This document shows positions 61,976-64,000 of a stretch of 64,000 nucleotides of DNA, piece by piece (the first letter of the stretch is position 1; every line of letters begins with the position of its first letter). The notes below the pieces were generated by a model, which searched no databases, was not told where the DNA came from, and saw only the letters and a program-made list of their open reading frames with translations. Location: the NCBI GenBank assembly GCA_977006965.1, contig OZ345376.1, positions 620,001-684,000 of the forward strand, read 5' to 3'. Source of the stretch: Phymatolithon calcareum (taxonomy: Eukaryota; Rhodophyta; Florideophyceae; Hapalidiales). The translations under genes were made by a program, and so were the position numbers.

Positions 61976-62881
61976 ATTCAGGCCGCGTTCAGCACGACAG
62001 CTTCTAAGAAATGAGATGAGAAATTCATGGCTGTCGAAAGCCGCTTTGAATTCGATATGCGTCACAGCCGCTGTTCGACCTTGTTGCAGGAGCCAACCTA
62101 TAGTCCAAGCCAGGGTACACGTACTGTCGCGTCATCTACGCCCTTAGCTGAAGATATCTTTCGAGTCGGGCAGTAGTTGGTCAATAAAAGGTACCAATCG
62201 CTGAAGAAGGCGCCGTAAGAAGATTTTGAGAGTTTTGGAAAGGAGGTATATTGCTCGAAATTCTTTCTGTCTTCCTTTTCCCTTTTCCTGTGTAGCATCA
62301 CAAGAATTCCAACGTTTTGATCGCAGTGAATCATTTTCGACTTCTAGATATCCTGTAGTAGTGCGGTTAACTCGCGTATTGCCTCCTCTGAAGCTTTGTG
62401 TGTTACGACGGGGACTTCATCCAGTCGGGAAACCCGTCTGGTTTGCATCTTGTTGACGCTCTCAAAATGTGCTTCAACAAAGTTTTTCCACTCTTCCAGT
62501 GCAACGCTTGTTGATGTTATCGGGTCTCTATAGGCCGTTTGCGATAGCTGGGAGAATTTTCCGCCCTTGCGCCCTCCAGATAGGCGCTTCGTGAGCAATG
62601 ATACTCGATCATGATGGCTGGCAACGATTTAGTCCTAGCGCTGTCTGAATAGAAGCTCTATGTGCTCCTTTTAGTCTCGTCTGTATTAACTTTGCAGTTC
62701 TCGCGACATTTCTTCCTATCGGTCTCGCGCATGGAGGGCCTCTTACGTTCACGTCTTCTGAGAATGTCAAGAGTGTGAGTAGAAGGTGCCTATTGTTTTC
62801 CCGCTGGTAGGACGTTTCACGTGTGTAAGAACGTCTGTCGCACTGGTTTGGCGCGCCTAAGGCGTTCCCGGTTAGAGTCAA

Positions 62882-63294
62882 CTTCGTGAGCGGACGAACC
62901 TGTTTCTAAGGCCGCACTTATTTGTTTGCGGATGCATTATTCGCACATGAAATTCTCCTGAGACAAAGCCGAGATGAAAGAAAGTATTCGTGCTTGCGAC
63001 AAACGAGGGATCAGGAAGAGTCTTCTTGTAAAGCTTGCAAAACAAGCAACATGCGTGGGATTGAGACATTTTCTGATACTTGTTTGTGAAAAGATTCGTA
63101 TTTATATGCCAGTACTATAGTCGTCGCAGGTAAGGGGAAGATTCCTTTCTTCAATCTAAGCTAAACTGCTTACACACTCAGCCACGCGCATGACCACATC
63201 CACTCATAGAGTCCCATGTAGTATGAGAGCTCTCATAGCGAATGCGTTCGCGTTGGTCTCGGTTCGGCCTTGGTGAATCGGCTCTGCCACCCCT
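62882..63294. other. Non-coding stretch
   Basis: No gene or repeat is supported; one short minus frame (62878-63069) has a CLFCKLYK pair but no context. Confidence 0.3.
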
Positions 63295-64000
63295 TTACTC
63301 TGGTGGTGGCGAAACGTTGAAAAGCTTATATCGTTGCGCTAACCGCCGTTCGAAACGACGTCGGAGTTGAGGAGAAATGTTTTGAAGTTGATGGTGAACC
63401 TGATCGGGTTGAAGGTATTGTTGCATAGACTTTGATGACGCCCATCGCCCACGAAGTTGAATTTCATCACGCGTCAGTCGACCGTGCATATGATCCGTGG
63501 TTGCGCCACCGTAACGAAGTCCATGTAGTTTAGTATCTCCAATGTCGATGTTGAATGTTTTCAAAATCGGGTTCATTCGCTTTCGTAGTGTTGCCATTGA
63601 GAAACGGAACAGCTTGTTGTCGTTTTGTGTTCCATTCTTCGATCGAATGACTTGTTGTCGTCGAAGTAACTCGGCATTTAGTAGTCCACGAACAAACACT
63701 GATTGGTTGGTTCCACGTTTGGTTTTTGGAAGCGTCAATACGCCATAGTAATTTTGGTTGGGTCCCTGGGGAGGATCGAGAAAGATGAAGTCTTGACACC
63801 TCGCATTCGAGGCATCTGCAGATCGTAAGTAGCAATCAAATATGACCAATATTGCAGTAGCCATGTCTGGACGGCCTTGTTTTAGGAGTTCATAGGCGAT
63901 CGCATTCGCCAATTGTTCGGATATAACTGTACGGGCCTTTACAGGAACATGTTTTGCTCACCCCTCGAGAGAGGCGCGAAGGTCCTGCATTTTGCCCCGC
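63295..64000 (-). CDS. Tyrosine recombinase, catalytic domain; partial at right edge, one in-frame stop
   Basis: The frame ending at 63295 is open back to a TGA at 63960-63958 and continues in the same phase beyond it (KMQDLRASLEG) to the window edge. The catalytic set of the tyrosine recombinase/phage-integrase family is complete. Counting from MANAIAYELL (63912): Arg30 in CYLRSAD, Lys63/Lys65 in LPKTKRG, His130 and Arg133 in HGLRYGG, Trp157 in RGRWASS, and Tyr166 in MQQYLQ as the nucleophile. The enzyme would cut and rejoin DNA through a 3'-phosphotyrosine. In eukaryotic nuclear genomes such proteins come from Cryptons, DIRS-like elements or captured integrases; which applies here cannot be told without the missing N-terminal part. 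No ATG lies between the TGA and the catalytic domain, so the stop probably disables it unless spliced out. Confidence 0.75.

Larger units (their letters stand above)
59926..62881 (-). mobile_element. LINE family 2, fragmented, interrupted by two insertions
   Basis: Minus-strand RT pieces in order: a linker with AYRDPITSTSVALEEWKNF and EEAIRELTALLQ (62.6-62.35 kb); decayed finger region (62.3-62.1); GRTAAVTHIEFKAAFDS (about 62.08-62.02), the motif with the first catalytic Asp; then after a gap NFPEKYV, a stop, RISLMYVPATVTVRIPL (61.63-61.53) and RGVLQGDIISPLWFIVALD; then a Cys/His stretch (LKYKCADWHRKFPYQSSLRR, 61.2 kb); VRVIDGKRIHVYVEYF (60.96); and, beyond an inserted family-1 fragment, FKYLGVLQSADGDPMAP (60.15-60.08), the RT thumb. 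No (F/Y)xDD box is preserved. It differs from family 1 in having a zinc-finger-like segment between palm and thumb. Confidence 0.7.

Noticed and set aside
1-64000. CRISPR arrays, rRNA genes, riboswitches, bacterial operons
   Set aside because: No regularly spaced identical repeats with unique spacers, no rRNA-like conserved blocks and no ribosome-binding-site pattern; the window is eukaryotic in character.

Overview
The window looks like nuclear DNA of a eukaryote with compact, mostly intron-free genes set in a sea of transposon debris. I infer an alga, with a florideophyte red alga such as Chondrus as the best guess. The reasons are multi-domain genes of up to about 4 kb without introns, a few short canonical GT-AG introns, AATAAA signals, a full-length Copia element, APE-type LINE fragments, a hAT relic and no prokaryotic operon structure. 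The species call is inference; no sequence search was run.

Layout. 0-5 kb holds three decayed coding regions of unknown family (1-1366 minus, 1827-2760 plus, 3146-4809 minus). 6.2-8.1 kb is a hAT-type transposase broken by one frameshift and two stops. 10-11.3, 16.5-18.6 and 27.1-29.2 kb are three related copies of a spliced gene with membrane-type segments. 14.3-21.5 kb is mostly non-LTR retroelement wreckage. 22.8-24.7 kb is an intact AIG1/GIMAP-like GTPase gene. 25.2-26.1 kb is a GC-rich decayed repeat-protein region. 29.2-29.9 kb is a Sel1-repeat protein. 30.9-32.6 kb carries a probable solo LTR and a fold-back element with arms of about 220 bp. 34-37.9 kb has a LINE 3' fragment, palindromes and a TIR element. 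38.9-42.9 kb is the best gene of the window, a 1319-residue STAND ATPase with an N-terminal helical domain, an NB-ARC-like module and about eleven or more WD40 repeats. 45.5-46.5 kb is an RBR-type ubiquitin ligase. 47-50 kb is the longest LINE copy. 50.88-57.10 kb is a complete Copia element with nearly identical 670-bp LTRs and a 5-bp target duplication. 59.9-62.9 kb is a second LINE family with a first-family LINE 3' fragment nested inside it. At the right edge, 63.3-64.0 kb, is a tyrosine recombinase.

How it fits together. Three host-like genes (Apaf-1-like STAND protein, GIMAP-like GTPase, RBR ligase) belong to families that in other eukaryotes act in innate immunity or regulated cell death, and the Sel1 protein is a typical adaptor. 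They are not an operon and lie kilobases apart, so any joint role is a hypothesis. Everything else is dominated by mobile-element turnover: one very young Copia insertion, several old 5'-truncated LINEs ending in a shared TAAATAAACTT-like tail, and non-autonomous inverted-repeat elements.
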